In this document: piece by piece, positions 21,135 to 32,038 of the stretch
Layout of the letters: each line of letters starts with the position of its first letter
How positions within the stretch are numbered: the stretch's first letter is position 1
Assembly: GCA_021030915.1 (NCBI GenBank)
Contig: JAGEMR010000163.1
Location: 1-62,121 of the forward strand
Reading direction: 5' to 3'
DNA: 62,121 nucleotides
Source of the DNA: Astrothelium macrocarpum
Taxonomy: Eukaryota > Ascomycota > Dothideomycetes > Trypetheliales > Trypetheliaceae
Position numbers and translations under genes: made by a program
The notes under the pieces: model-generated
Database searches by the model: none
Told to the model about the DNA's origin: nothing
The model's input: the letters and a program-made list of their open reading frames with translations, nothing else

Positions 21135-22210
21135 GCCAAAAGGAATGGGCACCGCTCTTCAGCATTGAGCGGCCTGTCAGTTCACGAGCAAATCTGGAAA
21201 TCACCAAACGGATACGCTGCGTTCCAATTGCATGTTCGTTCAAGCTTCTCAAGGCGCAAGACTAATTTGAGGCTGCGATAATGTAGCCTAAGACGGTCCA
21301 AAAGACGCCATAGAACTGTCTCTACAGACAGTAGCACACAGACGAATTTGGTTATGAAGCAACAATATGTCAACACCTAATACAGACCAGGATTACAAGA
21401 GCTATGATATCCAGAGCTCTGGCTATGGCAACTATTCAAGCCACGCTGCTAGATGTGCTTAGCGCCTGTCGCCATACATACACTACCCAGAAGGCTATAG
21501 ATCACTATACTTACGGACGGCCATGGGAAACTATAAATGTCATAAATTAAGCAACATACAATAAGGCTCTTGAAAATGAAGACGTGCAAATGCTTTGTCC
21601 AGCAGATAGGGCAGTTACGATGTCGAAGCCAGAGTTCATCCTCAATAGGTATGGCTTGTGAACGCAACGATTGGTCGGAATCGTCATTTTCTACCTGAGG
21701 AGGACCCTCTGGCGACCAATAATGCTCATCCTTGCTGTGCTACGATGATTTTTGGTAAGTGGTGCTGATATTCTCATTCTCTTTGTCCCGATCCCTTACC
21801 ACCGACCAATGGTTAATCAGTTCGGGTAACCGAGCATTTGAACAGACAGCAAGTATTGATAATTGCGAGCGATTGGCACTGCAAGGCTCCTTTGGACAGA
21901 AGTGGACCTATCTACAAAATCATGTACTGTCTTGTGATGTCCAGCCACAGTCCATGGGAATGGGCACATCTTTGCGGTGCAGCAGGTCCACCTAACTGGT
22001 GAGTATCAAGGATGGTGATTGACCGCGTTGGCCCGTCAGTCAGTTTTGACGCACACTCCTTTACTTATCACTACCAAACTGCCCACAGTCTCTTGTCTCT
22101 GTTTTTTACCTACCATTCCTTTGAGTTTTCTACTTATGACTTCTCCATTCCCTTCATAGCTCGGTCCCAATCATTCTATTCTACCAATCCTTTCATTTGG
22201 CTTCCCAGAC
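21135..22210. other. Intergenic, no gene seen
   Basis: About 1.1 kb between two plus-strand genes. It holds the POP5 3' end and the promoter of the next gene, and the pyrimidine-rich stretch 22030-22200 is probably leader sequence. Small frames on both strands have no recognisable features. Confidence 0.55.
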
Positions 22211-23320
22211 ATGGACGCAGACGAAAACTTTCACCGTATAGCGAACAACATTGTTTGTACGGCCGTTCTCGTAGGAGTGATATGGTTCGTTTGCCGCCGT
22301 GGGAGCACAACCTTTCTAGTACTTTGTACACTCTTGTTTTATCAGTTTTGCTACATTATCTTCCTTCTACTACAAAAGCTCCGAGACACATTCAACGCGT
22401 CTGGTAGGATTATTCTCAGTCCATTTGCCCGTGCTAGAAATGTTGGCCCGACTCAAGCACCTGTTCCCCTGTCCGCTTCAGACAACGCCGAACGCCTTTA
22501 TAACCTCTTATCTGGCCAGGACGAACACATTCAAGAGACGATAGAGAGGCGATCATCAGCAGCTTCATCAAGCGACAGCGAAGATAGCAAGATATCTGGC
22601 TTAACAAACTTCTCTCACACCACAATCGGACCTGTCCAAGTCTTGAAAATGGCTGAGGCTCTCAAACATGCTTTCCTTTTCGCTCCCGAAAGACCAAGGT
22701 ACCAACTGTTGCTTGATAGGAATCTATCGTTATACGCTATAGAATCTTGCGCTGAACTCACCACTGAGCAAGCACAAGAATTTGGTCTCCTAGCACTACT
22801 CAAGGACATCACCCACGAATACAGTGACTTATACTCAACGCGAGTCAAAGCGCTCTTGCACCGCTTCGGCTGCCCCGCCGAAACTCAGCCAAGCACCCCC
22901 CAGCTTGACGATGCAGATGAAGCTGGTCCCAGCGGATATTACTCCGGGTTCCCGCCGCCCCGGTCCCCGTCCCCCTTCGAGATCCCAGACTTCATGAGGA
23001 GTACCCCAAGAGAATCGCGGGAGTCGAGCCCATCATTGCGATCGCCCAGCCTCGAGGTGCTCGATCGGGTCTCGGACCAGCTCAGTAACGTGAGAATGCG
23101 GTTTAGTTACACGAACCGTAGGGGCGAGAGGAAATCCACGATACTTGTACCACATACTATTGCGGAGGAGCTGAGGGAGGGAGAGGAGCTGGTGGCGGGG
23201 GAGGGGGTGAATGAGGATGAGGCTGGCCCTGTGACGAGGAACAGGTCCAAGAGGGAGGTAAGGGAAAGGGGAAGGGGGAGGGGGAGGGGGAGGCGCAGGG
23301 GACCTGGTGTGAGTAGATAG
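22211..23320 (+). CDS. Uncharacterised membrane protein with Arg/Gly-rich tail
   Basis: Single-exon protein of 369 aa, not recognised. Residues 10-55 form two adjacent hydrophobic helices (NIVCTAVLVGVIWFVC and FLVLCTLLFYQFCYIIFLLL). A Ser-rich linker follows, then a probably helical domain at about 140-215 (VLKMAEALKHAFLFAPERPR ... LYSTRVKALLHRFGC). Next come a Pro/Ser-rich segment (GFPPPRSPSPFEIPD) and a short domain, RMRFSYTNRRGERKSTILVP. The last ~40 residues turn acidic and then very basic (RERGRGRGRGRRRG). The RGG-like end suggests contact with nucleic acid or a binding partner, with the N-terminus in a membrane. The coding strand of the tail is a G-rich polypurine run. Confidence 0.7.
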   Translation: MDADENFHRIANNIVCTAVLVGVIWFVCRRGSTTFLVLCTLLFYQFCYIIFLLLQKLRDTFNASGRIILSPFARARNVGPTQAPVPLSASDNAERLYNLLSGQDEHIQETIERRSSAASSSDSEDSKISGLTNFSHTTIGPVQVLKMAEALKHAFLFAPERPRYQLLLDRNLSLYAIESCAELTTEQAQEFGLLALLKDITHEYSDLYSTRVKALLHRFGCPAETQPSTPQLDDADEAGPSGYYSGFPPPRSPSPFEIPDFMRSTPRESRESSPSLRSPSLEVLDRVSDQLSNVRMRFSYTNRRGERKSTILVPHTIAEELREGEELVAGEGVNEDEAGPVTRNRSKREVRERGRGRGRGRRRGPGVSR

Positions 23321-23865
23321 ATAGAATTTCATGAGGGATAAAATAAGCTTGCATTTGTATGAAGAGGGTCCCTTTGGTACGTAATGTCAAGTAGAATGCT
23401 GAACGAAAAAACATCTGTCCAGTGAGTTCTGAAGTCTTGCTCCATAGGCCATGACTCGGTTTATTGAACGTGAGCTCATAAGAATATCAACGAGGAAAGA
23501 CTCGGGTCAAGACGCCATGCAGAGTGTATAGTGCATGCTCTTCAGCGGAGGAGTGGTTTCGTTCTGATTTCCCGTGCTCGTATGTTACAGATTGGTTGCA
23601 AGATCACTATGAGGCATAATGAGTCTGACTTGAGCAGTAGATAGCTTAAATGCGGTACTCGACGATTTTGCTGACTGGACCGAATTCATCTAGACGTTGA
23701 TTCCAAAAACCTAAATTAATGAAGGAAAAAGATGGGGTCAACCCGAACCCAAAATCTTCCTTTGGACGTACCAGATCTATTATACTGATACCATAGACTT
23801 TGCTCAAGCCAATCATGTCAGTAATTGCCAAGACGACGCAGATACCTTGACTCTGGAATTTGCGA
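23321..23865. other. Intergenic between convergent genes
   Basis: This is the 3' flank of the membrane protein gene and of the minus-strand hydrolase. A minus frame at 23831-23646 follows the hydrolase stop and has no homology that I can recognise. Confidence 0.55.
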
Positions 23866-24936
23866 CTATCCTCGTGATGCTACTAGCTCCTTCAAGACTT
23901 TCGGAATATGTTCACTCATGGTGGAATGAGTTTCGCCTGGATATCGCCTCAACTCTGAACCATGGCCTATCAATTCTTTCATGTTTTCCCCCATCTGGAC
24001 CGGTGTGTTTTTGTCGTCTTCACCATAGCAAAAGAGGATTTTTCGTTTAATGTCTCGTAACTCAAAGCCCCAAGGCAATGCATTAAGCTGTCGATCGTAG
24101 GCGACACCATCGACACCTTGTCGATAGGTTTCATCAAGACGTTTGATTTCGAACTCGCTTCTTTTCAATTCCCATTCCTGACGTTTAATCCCTCTTCGCA
24201 AGGCCTTATCGTCACTGCTGCGTAGTCGTTCGAGCTCTGATGCACACCAATCCCGTCTAGCACGAAAATCGTTTATTTTTTCTATATAACAGAATTGAGC
24301 ATGTATCTGTGCGAAGAAAAACGACCACCCCACTAAATTAGACCAGACACGCATTACCGGGTTCGTATATTGTGCATTGTCGATGTTCCAAGGACCCATG
24401 CCGCCTAAAATGCCAACAGCCGCGCACTCGGGCGCGCGAATAAATGTTGCACATGCAAGAGCATAAGGGCACCCTCCTGATACACCCAAGATCTTATATT
24501 TTTTAAGCCCCAAATGCTGGGCCAGTTCGCGAACGTCTTTGGGGAAATCGATTATCCGTCTATTCGGTTGAAAATCCGAAAGGCCCAAGCCGGGACGATC
24601 AATGCCGATTACTCGTATGTTGAGTGCTTCCAAATCGTTAAGAGCATTTGATATTGAGTGGCGACAATCCGGCCAACCGTGAAACCAGAAGACGGGATAA
24701 GCCCCACGAAGGCCGACTACAGTGTATCCTAGCTTTCGGCCATCCGATAAGATCATGCTCTCATCTGCTTTTTGAATGAATCTTGACTTTTCTCCTCGAG
24801 ATATTTGCTTAACAGGAGATCGCTCTTTGGGCCTGGTACTGGGAGCGCGGTTGGTGCTTCGGAAACGCCTGGGAGGGCATTTCGGGAGCATAAACTCAAA
24901 CGCATATCGAAACTGTAAACGCTTATAGAGACCCAT
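23866..24936 (-). CDS. Alpha/beta-hydrolase fold protein
   Basis: Single-exon protein of 356 aa. The core contains the oxyanion-hole motif FWFHGWPDCR and IGIDRPGLGLSDF (strand/loop after beta4). The nucleophile elbow is GVSGGCPYALA (Ser in G-x-S-x-G). The acid is in FCYGEDDKNTPV and the catalytic His is in GETHSTMSEH, so the triad is complete. Residues 1-55 are basic, with RRFRST and KERSPVK, and could be a mitochondrial or peripheral targeting region. A charged helical cap insert (about 205-290) sits between the nucleophile and the acid. The substrate is unknown; epoxide hydrolase-like or esterase activity is possible. Confidence 0.85.
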   Translation of the reverse strand: MGLYKRLQFRYAFEFMLPKCPPRRFRSTNRAPSTRPKERSPVKQISRGEKSRFIQKADESMILSDGRKLGYTVVGLRGAYPVFWFHGWPDCRHSISNALNDLEALNIRVIGIDRPGLGLSDFQPNRRIIDFPKDVRELAQHLGLKKYKILGVSGGCPYALACATFIRAPECAAVGILGGMGPWNIDNAQYTNPVMRVWSNLVGWSFFFAQIHAQFCYIEKINDFRARRDWCASELERLRSSDDKALRRGIKRQEWELKRSEFEIKRLDETYRQGVDGVAYDRQLNALPWGFELRDIKRKILFCYGEDDKNTPVQMGENMKELIGHGSELRRYPGETHSTMSEHIPKVLKELVASRG

Positions 24937-25625
24937 TTTGATGCTCGTTTTGCAATCCGGTAGAGCTGGCTAGCATTGCAAGCAGTCAGTGCTGTAGGAT
25001 GGGCGTATGAAATACATAGTCAAGCAAAGCCGCCACTTCTTAAAACGGCCTGAAATATTGAAACAGGACTTCATCAGTTACCGTGCCTCTTTAGAAGGGA
25101 ACGTATGTTGTCTGGCTAAGCATGATCAAAGTGGGCGAAGAAATGCATCCTCGAGCGCTTATCGCTGCTGTCTGAGAATGTTGTGTAACGTCAGAAGAGG
25201 GAGCCATAGGGCAGAACCCATGCATTGATATCATCGCTGCATATGTACTACACAGAGTCGACGACGGGTCGCCCGGTTTCTGATAAAGATCGGACCTTGC
25301 TTTATTATTAATTGTGTCAATAAGTTGACGTGGCTTTGACAACAAGCAACCTGAAGCTGCGCCACGATTTCCCCGTTTGCTCATGGCCTGCGCCACAATC
25401 GTCACTGTTGACAGTTTCCTGCCCGTCAGCTCGTTCGCAACATGCTCCAAAACCTGACTTGGTCTAAGAGAATCCTAAGCTTCCACATGCCGAGCTGCAC
25501 ACTAAGCGACAGGGGCTTCCCACGTAATTAAATATCAGCATCGCCTCCATTTATGCACAACAACTTCTGATCTACTACTTTTACCAGGTTAAAGTAGACT
25601 TCTCTCCATCAGCTCTCTTTCCAGA
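24937..25625. other. Intergenic, divergent promoters of hydrolase and HET-C
   Basis: This 689-bp gap separates two divergent start codons. A 119-codon minus frame (25450-25091) lacks any recognisable domain and is not called. Confidence 0.55.
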
Positions 25626-27947
25626 ATGGCCTCCTCCAGGTTTTACTTCCTCTGTCTGCTTGTATCTCTTGCTCTGCTGGCATCTCCAGCCGCAGCTTTC
25701 GGCGCTGGCAACATCGCAAGTATCAGTAGAATCGAAGGACAGAACTGGCGCCATGGGTAAGGACCTAGCTAATTGATAGTCTCATAATCCACTAATTATG
25801 TCGTTACCTCAAGTGACATTGAAGATATGCTCAAGACCGTGGCTTGCCTTCGTGGATACAAATGGACAAGCATGATGATCAAGCGCGTCTACTTTGGCAA
25901 TTGGCTCCGAGACTATTCACAAGCCATTGACGTTGGGACTCTGAAAGGTGTTCAAGCGGATACCATTCGTATCCTCATCTGGATTCTGGCCTTTATGTCT
26001 TTTGGTTACGCTACTGAAGAATTTGAAGTTACGGCAGAGCGACTTGGAACTTACAGACCGGAGGAGCACATTGATAATCCGAAAGACTATGCAGACAACG
26101 AGGATGCTAGAAAATATGATCCAAGATTGCGACCGCCAGTAAATCCGGAGGAACTGGCCATCGATCCTGAAACGGGAATGAAGAACTACATAGCCAACGA
26201 ACGCGGAGGATGGGCCACTTCAACAGGCTACATTCGGCACAGCTTTGCTCGAAGCATTCATTTCGGCCGTACCTTTACATCTGGACCTTCCGGACAAAGA
26301 GGTCGCGAAGAGGATCTATGCGAAGCTCTACGTTGTCTCGGACAAGGCCTTCATTGCATGGAGGACTTTGGGGCTCATTCCAACTATACAGAACTTGCGC
26401 TTCGGGAACTGGGCTTCAACAATGTCTTCCCTCACACTGGAACAGCTACAGAGATCAATCTTCATGGCAAGAGAGTTTATCCAATTGTGACGGGAACCTT
26501 TGGCGGTGTTGACTTTTTGCACAGCGTCGTTGGGGAGGCGACAGATCACATCACACAGAGTGAAGTCGAAGAGATGAGTGATGCTCTTGGTAGTGCAGCA
26601 AATCAATCCAATGAGAGTGGACGTAATCCCGAGCAACAAGCAGCTGGTTTCACAGACTTGCTCTCAAAAGTTCCCGGCACAGATCACTTGTGTCGAGAAG
26701 CCGTTGATCTGCAAGAAGCCTCAAACGCTCAGGCAGTTCAAAATGCCCGGGAAGGCGAAGGAGAATTTGCCAGTGGACGTACAAATGAAACTCCTCAATT
26801 TGCTGCACCTCCTGGTTCCCAAGGTGGCCCACCAGGGCCCGGCGTCCCCGGAATGTCGCCAAACTTCGATCCACAAGCTACAATTAAGAAAATCTACCCC
26901 ATATTGCAGTTCCGCGACAAGGTTGTCCGAACACTAATGGCAATCGTTAGCAAAATACCTGGCCTCGAAAAACTTATCGAGACTATCAGCGAACGAATCA
27001 CTATCTTCGTCATGTCTCTTCTCGCACCATTTATTCAACCCATCATCAAGACTGTGTCTATGACTCTCAAGCAGGGTTCTACTGGCGTGGTGAACTCGAG
27101 CGCTAATCACCAATACGAGCCATGGACGAATTCTCAATGTTCAGACCCGACTCACTCATTGCTTAGCAAAGACCATTTTTCGAATATACTCAATGCGCCC
27201 GCCGGCCGAGTGGCATCAAGTATCCTTCAGTATGCTGCACCACGGGTGATATACGCATGGGAAAATCCTGGTGTCCCAGTTGACGAGGTGTTGAACGACG
27301 TAGTCCGCGCCTTCCATCATCCTGCCATCAGAGATCAGCGGTTGGAAATTCACAGAAACATGTTCTCCATTGTCGAGCAGTGGGCCCAGAGTCAGCCAGG
27401 CCAAGGAAGGGATCTCAACAATATTCTCAGTTCCGAAAGCGTCAAAGAGGGCAAAAACCATGTTGTAAGCGCTGGCAATCATCCAGACCATGGCAGTCAT
27501 GGTAAGATCAGCGGCTCGCCTCTCGACCAATTCACGCAGAGGCTCAGTTCTAGTGGCATTCCCGGTCTGAGCAACATTCCCGGAATAGGAGGTGGGAAAC
27601 GGGAGGGTCCTTATGGTGATGAAGGCACGATGAACCCTCCGGCAGCAGACCAAAACTACCAGCCATCTAGCAGCTATGGCTACAACCCCACATCAGAAAC
27701 TCCTGGAGCACCGCCGTCATATAGTGGCCAGCAATACCAGCCATCTCAACCGGCAAGCTTCGTGCCTAATGATCCGTATGCTTATCCTACGGCGTATCAA
27801 CAAGGGTATGAGATTCCTTACGAAGGTCAGCAACAGCCGCCTGCGTCGGGCGAGTACGCGCAACAGCCAGGTCATTCCAGTCATTACGGACAGCATCAGC
27901 AGCCTCCGCCAGGCCAATATGGAGGGCAGCACGGGTACCGCTATTGA
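25626..27947 (+). CDS. HET-C family protein
   Basis: Orthologue of the Neurospora het-c product, a plasma-membrane/secretory protein whose alleles govern heterokaryon incompatibility in some species. Two exons (25626-25756, 25814-27947; intron 57 nt) encode 754 aa. Residues 1-24 are a signal peptide (MASSRFYFLCLLVSLALLAS). The Het-C domain runs from about 27 to 600, with RGYKWTSMMIKRVYFGNWLR-DYSQAIDVG, LGTYRPEEHIDNPKDY and GLHCMEDFGAHSNYTELALR. A hydrophobic segment at ~395-420 (FVMSLLAPFIQPIIKTVSM) may be membrane associated. The last ~150 residues are rich in Pro, Gln, Tyr and Gly. Whether this copy is polymorphic or acts in recognition cannot be judged from one allele. Confidence 0.92.
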
Positions 27948-28442
27948 AGGATGGTACAGTAGACCAAGATTATGAGCATCGCCACAGATGCTTATGTTGT
28001 ACTGGGTAGTATGGATACTTGTAAAAATTGTCTGACCTTTGTGGCGCACATCGATGTGTGTCATGAGATGTGGACGGAAATTATCTCATAATCATGGCTA
28101 GTCTCTATAGCTCATATTAGGCGCATCGGCCTCGGTTCATAGATAGTGTTCAATGACATACTAAAATGTGTGGCTTTTCAATCCTGCAATTCTACGGATT
28201 AACAGGGCCATTAGTAAGGTCTAAATGATCGCGAGCAATAGATCTCTTTTGCAAAGGATGATCGACGCCGAATAAGCAACCGTTCTGGTGGAGGATCATT
28301 ACCTATTTCTGCAAAACAAAGCACTTGGGGTCTCCGATGCCGCAAATATTTCCCCTAGGCATGAATTGTGTTTTGAAGCGCAGGCTTTCCAGCGTCGTCT
28401 ACACGCACATTTTTGCAGCTCTAAGCCCCAGAAAGAGAGGGC
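27948..28442. other. Intergenic between convergent genes
   Basis: This is the 3' flank of het-C and of the minus-strand TLDc gene. No gene or RNA was recognised. Confidence 0.6.
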
Positions 28443-30298
28443 TTATTTGATGACTGTGTGATTCTGCTTCTTCCCAACCACCCAGACTTCTAGTCTATCA
28501 ACTTGGATCCTAATCTCGCCTTCCGTGCTGGCACCACAAGGCAGAGATGACCCCCAATCTCTTTGGATGGCAAAGACAGCTTGGTCCAGCGTCTTATCAA
28601 GCGCTAGATATGAAAATCCACGTGCCGTTTCCGTAGGCTCGAAAGCTTGCTCAAGAGAGCGTTGAAATGTGATACCTTCAGCTTGTAGCATCGGCTCTTC
28701 ATCCGCTGACTCATTCCAATGACGCCGGTCTCGATAGATGCGTTGAGTAGGCGATAATTGGAAGATGACTGTTCTCTTGGCATCCGCAAACGGTGCATCG
28801 CTTAGGTATTTGAGGCCAATAGAGGGGAAATGTGCGCTGCTGGTCCATTGTCCCGGAATATAGGTACTAAGCACAACGTCTCGATCATCATCCTGTCGCT
28901 CACCTTTCCTTGGATGGCCATGGACAAGTAGGACTGACGGACTGTCGTTTTTTAATACGTTTTGAGCAAAATCTTGTAAGTCAAACACACCATTCGTGCG
29001 GTAGAGCAGGCTTAGGTCTCCGATCGGCAAGAATGAGCACAACTGCGTGTGCGTTGATGTATCGAGTATTTGAGATGGCTCAAAATCATTAGAAACAGCT
29101 TTCGGAGGTGAAGAAGCGTAATGGGACTTGACCAGAATGGCCCAAAAGATGTCGAGCAGGCGATCAAATATGCGTGGCTACCGACTCGTCAGCCAAAATC
29201 CCCTATGCGAGCGTTTTTACTTTACCAAATAATGTGCAAACAAGCTCATCGAAAGTTGTCCAGTTCATTCCTCGTTCATGACTCGGATTGGAAGCTGTCA
29301 GAATCCGGCCTGCCATATCACTCAAGTTCTGGAAGTAACCCGGATCCTGCTTACTACCAGTCTTTCTTTGTAACCAATGTATCAGCATCATTAGGCCTCG
29401 AAATGTTTCGGTGTCGAGTATCAAGTGATGAAGGTAAGTCGGGTGGTGCGGTAAAGTCTCTACAGCAGCACGAAAGCTCGATCGCAAAGGCGAGGCTACA
29501 TTTATCTGGGGGTTAGGATAAGCATGGGTCAGAACGTCCAATGTGTCGATATAGCGTTCATCTTCGTGGTCAATGATTTTCTTTTCCACGGCTGACTGGT
29601 GCCATTCTGGCGAAAAGGCAGGTAGCGACGAGTCGTGATCCCGGTAGATAGTCTCCACTACGGGGAGTGTCTCTACGTTGCGACTATCGACGGCTTCTGT
29701 GCTTTGGAGAGCAATGCTCCGAAAGAGTAATCTCCGTCTGTCTTGATCTTCCCTTTCCCTCTTTGCTGCGCTTCTACCACTGCGTGTTCTGAAAATGCTT
29801 CGCCATGATTCCACTTGCATGATACCAGGACCCTCGATGACAGCGACTGCCTTTGCTAAGGACGCTATACTGAGTGTTCCCAGCTCGTCAGCAGGGAATG
29901 GAAATGCTGCGTGCCACAATGCAATATCATAAAGAACTCCAGCAGTGCTTTGAATCTTCGGTGGCTCTTCGTCAAAAGCTAAAGCAGCGAGTTTCGCAAA
30001 CGCATCCCTAGACAACTGGTCTGATGTAATTGTTTCAGTATCCAGCAGAAGCTCAGATCAAGTTACAAAGTACCATGATTTGACTTGTATGCTGATAGAC
30101 CGTCGATGTAAGATTCCTCGACGACCACCTCATTGAATCGTTCATTGACCAGGTCTGAAGCGGCGCGATTAGCTTTTCTGTTTGACGATAAAGAAAATTG
30201 GATGCCGAACCTTTCGTGAGCAGGCCTCGCTCTATCCATTTCTCGACCGTTGCTCGCGAACGTGCTCGAGACTCTTGTGCAGACGAATCTTCTAACAT
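28443..30298 (-). CDS. TLDc-domain protein
   Basis: TLDc proteins bind V-ATPase or act in oxidative-stress and TOR-related functions; fungal members include Rtc5. The model is three exons (30298-30074, 30015-29221, 29177-28443), all phase 0, giving 584 aa. The N-terminal part has VEKWIERGLLTKGSASNFLY and, in exon 2, a helical domain (ALWHAAFPFPADELGTLSIA). The TLDc domain follows the second intron: IGDLSLLYRTNGVFDLQDFA, SPSVLLVHGH, GQWTSSAHFPSIGLKYL and KTLDQAVFAIQRDWG. The segment just before intron 1 (30150-30074) is uncertain because an alternative frame there also looks protein-like, so a frameshift or a different splice pattern is possible. Intron 2 is only 43 nt. Confidence 0.75.
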
Positions 30299-31327
30299 GT
30301 TGAGCGATGGGACAGACGACAATAACTTTTACTAGGACAACCGTTGAAGGATAAAGTCAGATCTAAGAGAAGATAAAGCCTCAGTGACCAGTGGGTTTAA
30401 AAAAAAAGATCTTCTTGAAGTCGCAAGCTCATGGACTAGAATATCGGCTAATACTTCGCCTAGCGAGGAATCTGTTCGCTCCTCCAAGAAAACATTGCCT
30501 ATCCTAATCGTAGCTTGACTGGAAGTGATGGAATAGGCGTCGGTGCGGTATAGGCTTAGTGATAGGAAGATGGGTAGTGTTCTTCAGAAGGCCGTGTACA
30601 AGAGCATGCACAAGCTGGCTGAATACACACACATTTGCTTGCTTGCTCTCTAGCAGTAGACCAGAAGGATCTGGTCAACATGAAATGATACAAAATTACT
30701 GCTCTGGGTAAATAGCCTAAGAAATAAGCCCAGATGCCGACTGAAAGATTCAAAGTCGTCCTTCCCGTAGACTTTGTAGATGAAGAATTCCGAATGACGA
30801 TATTTCTAATGAACGTTGGTCGTTATCGCTGGCTTGTAATGAACAATACAGTCTATCACTGGAATACTTCAGACGTAGAAAGCTTGGAGTTCTTGACCAA
30901 CATAGCAGGAAGGTCCACTAATGGTGGGAGAGGCGATCTTACCGAAATTACTCTTCTTGCCCCTGCAATGGGTCGATCACTGCTTTAGGCCAAGAAGATT
31001 TCCACAATTTACTCCATAAACCTTTCTACCTTCGTGCCTTTGATAAGGTGACAATCACTAATCATCTCCGAATTGGCCGGACATTGGCTCCCTGGACAAT
31101 CTTTTCGTAGTGGAATCATACTGAAACTTAATCTACATATTCTACCAATCACATATAGCAAAGCAAGCAAAGGTGTAGTCGGTTTGATTTCTAAGAATAT
31201 GCTCATCTATGACACTACGTAAGCGTTCCTCCTACATTATGGGTTTTCTGCTCGATTTAGGATAAATCCGCTGTCCTCCCACACAGCCAAGATAATCCAC
31301 ATCGACCACAAAAGATATCATTCAAAA
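30299..31327. other. Intergenic, TLDc promoter side
   Basis: Apart from the doubtful 84-codon frame at 30734-30988, no gene is seen here. It contains the promoter of the minus-strand TLDc gene and the 3' flank of the minus-strand U3 gene. Confidence 0.5.
30734..30988 (+). CDS. Possible small ORF (84 aa)
   Basis: An 84-codon frame with a moderately protein-like composition (MPTERFKVVLPVDFVDEEFR). No homologue, signal or domain was recognised. It lies alone in the gap upstream of the TLDc gene. It may be a chance frame or one exon of something larger. Confidence 0.2.
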   Translation: MPTERFKVVLPVDFVDEEFRMTIFLMNVGRYRWLVMNNTVYHWNTSDVESLEFLTNIAGRSTNGGRGDLTEITLLAPAMGRSLL

Positions 31328-31545
31328 GCCTGTCAGACCTCCACCAAACCCCGCCCGATACAGCCAACCAGAGGTCAAAGCCGTGAAGGGTTGAGATCAT
31401 CACCACCTGTCCGAAGACAGGTACAGCGGCATCACTCTAGGGGTTCGGGGATCTTCGATCATCAGCCAGGTTGGTGATCATGTGGCTCTGGTAAGGAGCT
31501 CAGATGGGGACGTTTACTATAGAAATGATTCTATGACTATACGGC
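31328..31545 (-). ncRNA. U3 small nucleolar RNA (box C/D)
   Basis: U3 guides early 18S rRNA cleavages in the small-subunit processome. On the minus strand the conserved elements occur in order and at normal spacing. Near the 5' end is the box A region AATCATTTCTATAGT (about 31529-31515), close to the yeast GATCATTTCTATAG. A box C' (GGCTGATGA) lies near 31457 and box B (AGAGTGAT) near 31433. A stem CCTGTC-TTCG-GACAGG follows. Box C (TGATGATCT, 31402-31394) is followed by CAACCC as in yeast. The 3' end carries box D in GTCTGACAGG (box D within 31338-31332). The total of ~218 nt is plausible for a fungal U3. Both ends are estimates, and no intron was needed. Confidence 0.82.
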
Positions 31546-32038
31546 TGTCAGTACAATACTCATAGTCTCGTGGATGAAGCGTAAATGTTGGGGTGGTGGG
31601 AGACTCACAGTAAAGTCGACTAAAGAAAAAAAGAGAAAGGAAGAGCGAAGTGGCAGAATATTTAAAGCTGCCTGCGGCTAAGCGAGGCGCTAGTGAAGGC
31701 GCCGAACTTTTCCCAGTACGGCCAATCTTTGTCAGCCCTATCGGGTCATGTTCGGCTTTTTAATATTTTGGATGCTGTGGAGTCAGATTATCAAATTCAA
31801 TTGCTGAAACTTGGTAACTTATTTTCACTCAATGATGGATTATCTTGGCTGGTTTTCTTGCACACAGTCATTTCTGCTGTCATGGAAGCTGCCTCTGAGG
31901 TAGCATGGTAGTAGTTAATCCGTATGATCTACTGTTCTTCCCAGACTTAATCGCTTGCAACTCACTTCACTTATGAATTCGTCTCATCAACCTCAACAGT
32001 TTCAGCCTTGTTAAAGTCACAAGTTGTCAAGAGTCGCC
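31546..32038. other. Intergenic: divergent U3 and threonine synthase promoters
   Basis: Upstream DNA shared by the minus-strand U3 gene and the plus-strand threonine synthase gene. An ATATTTAAAG stretch near 31656-31665 could act as a TATA-like element. A 72-codon frame at 31693-31911 has no recognisable feature. Confidence 0.45.
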
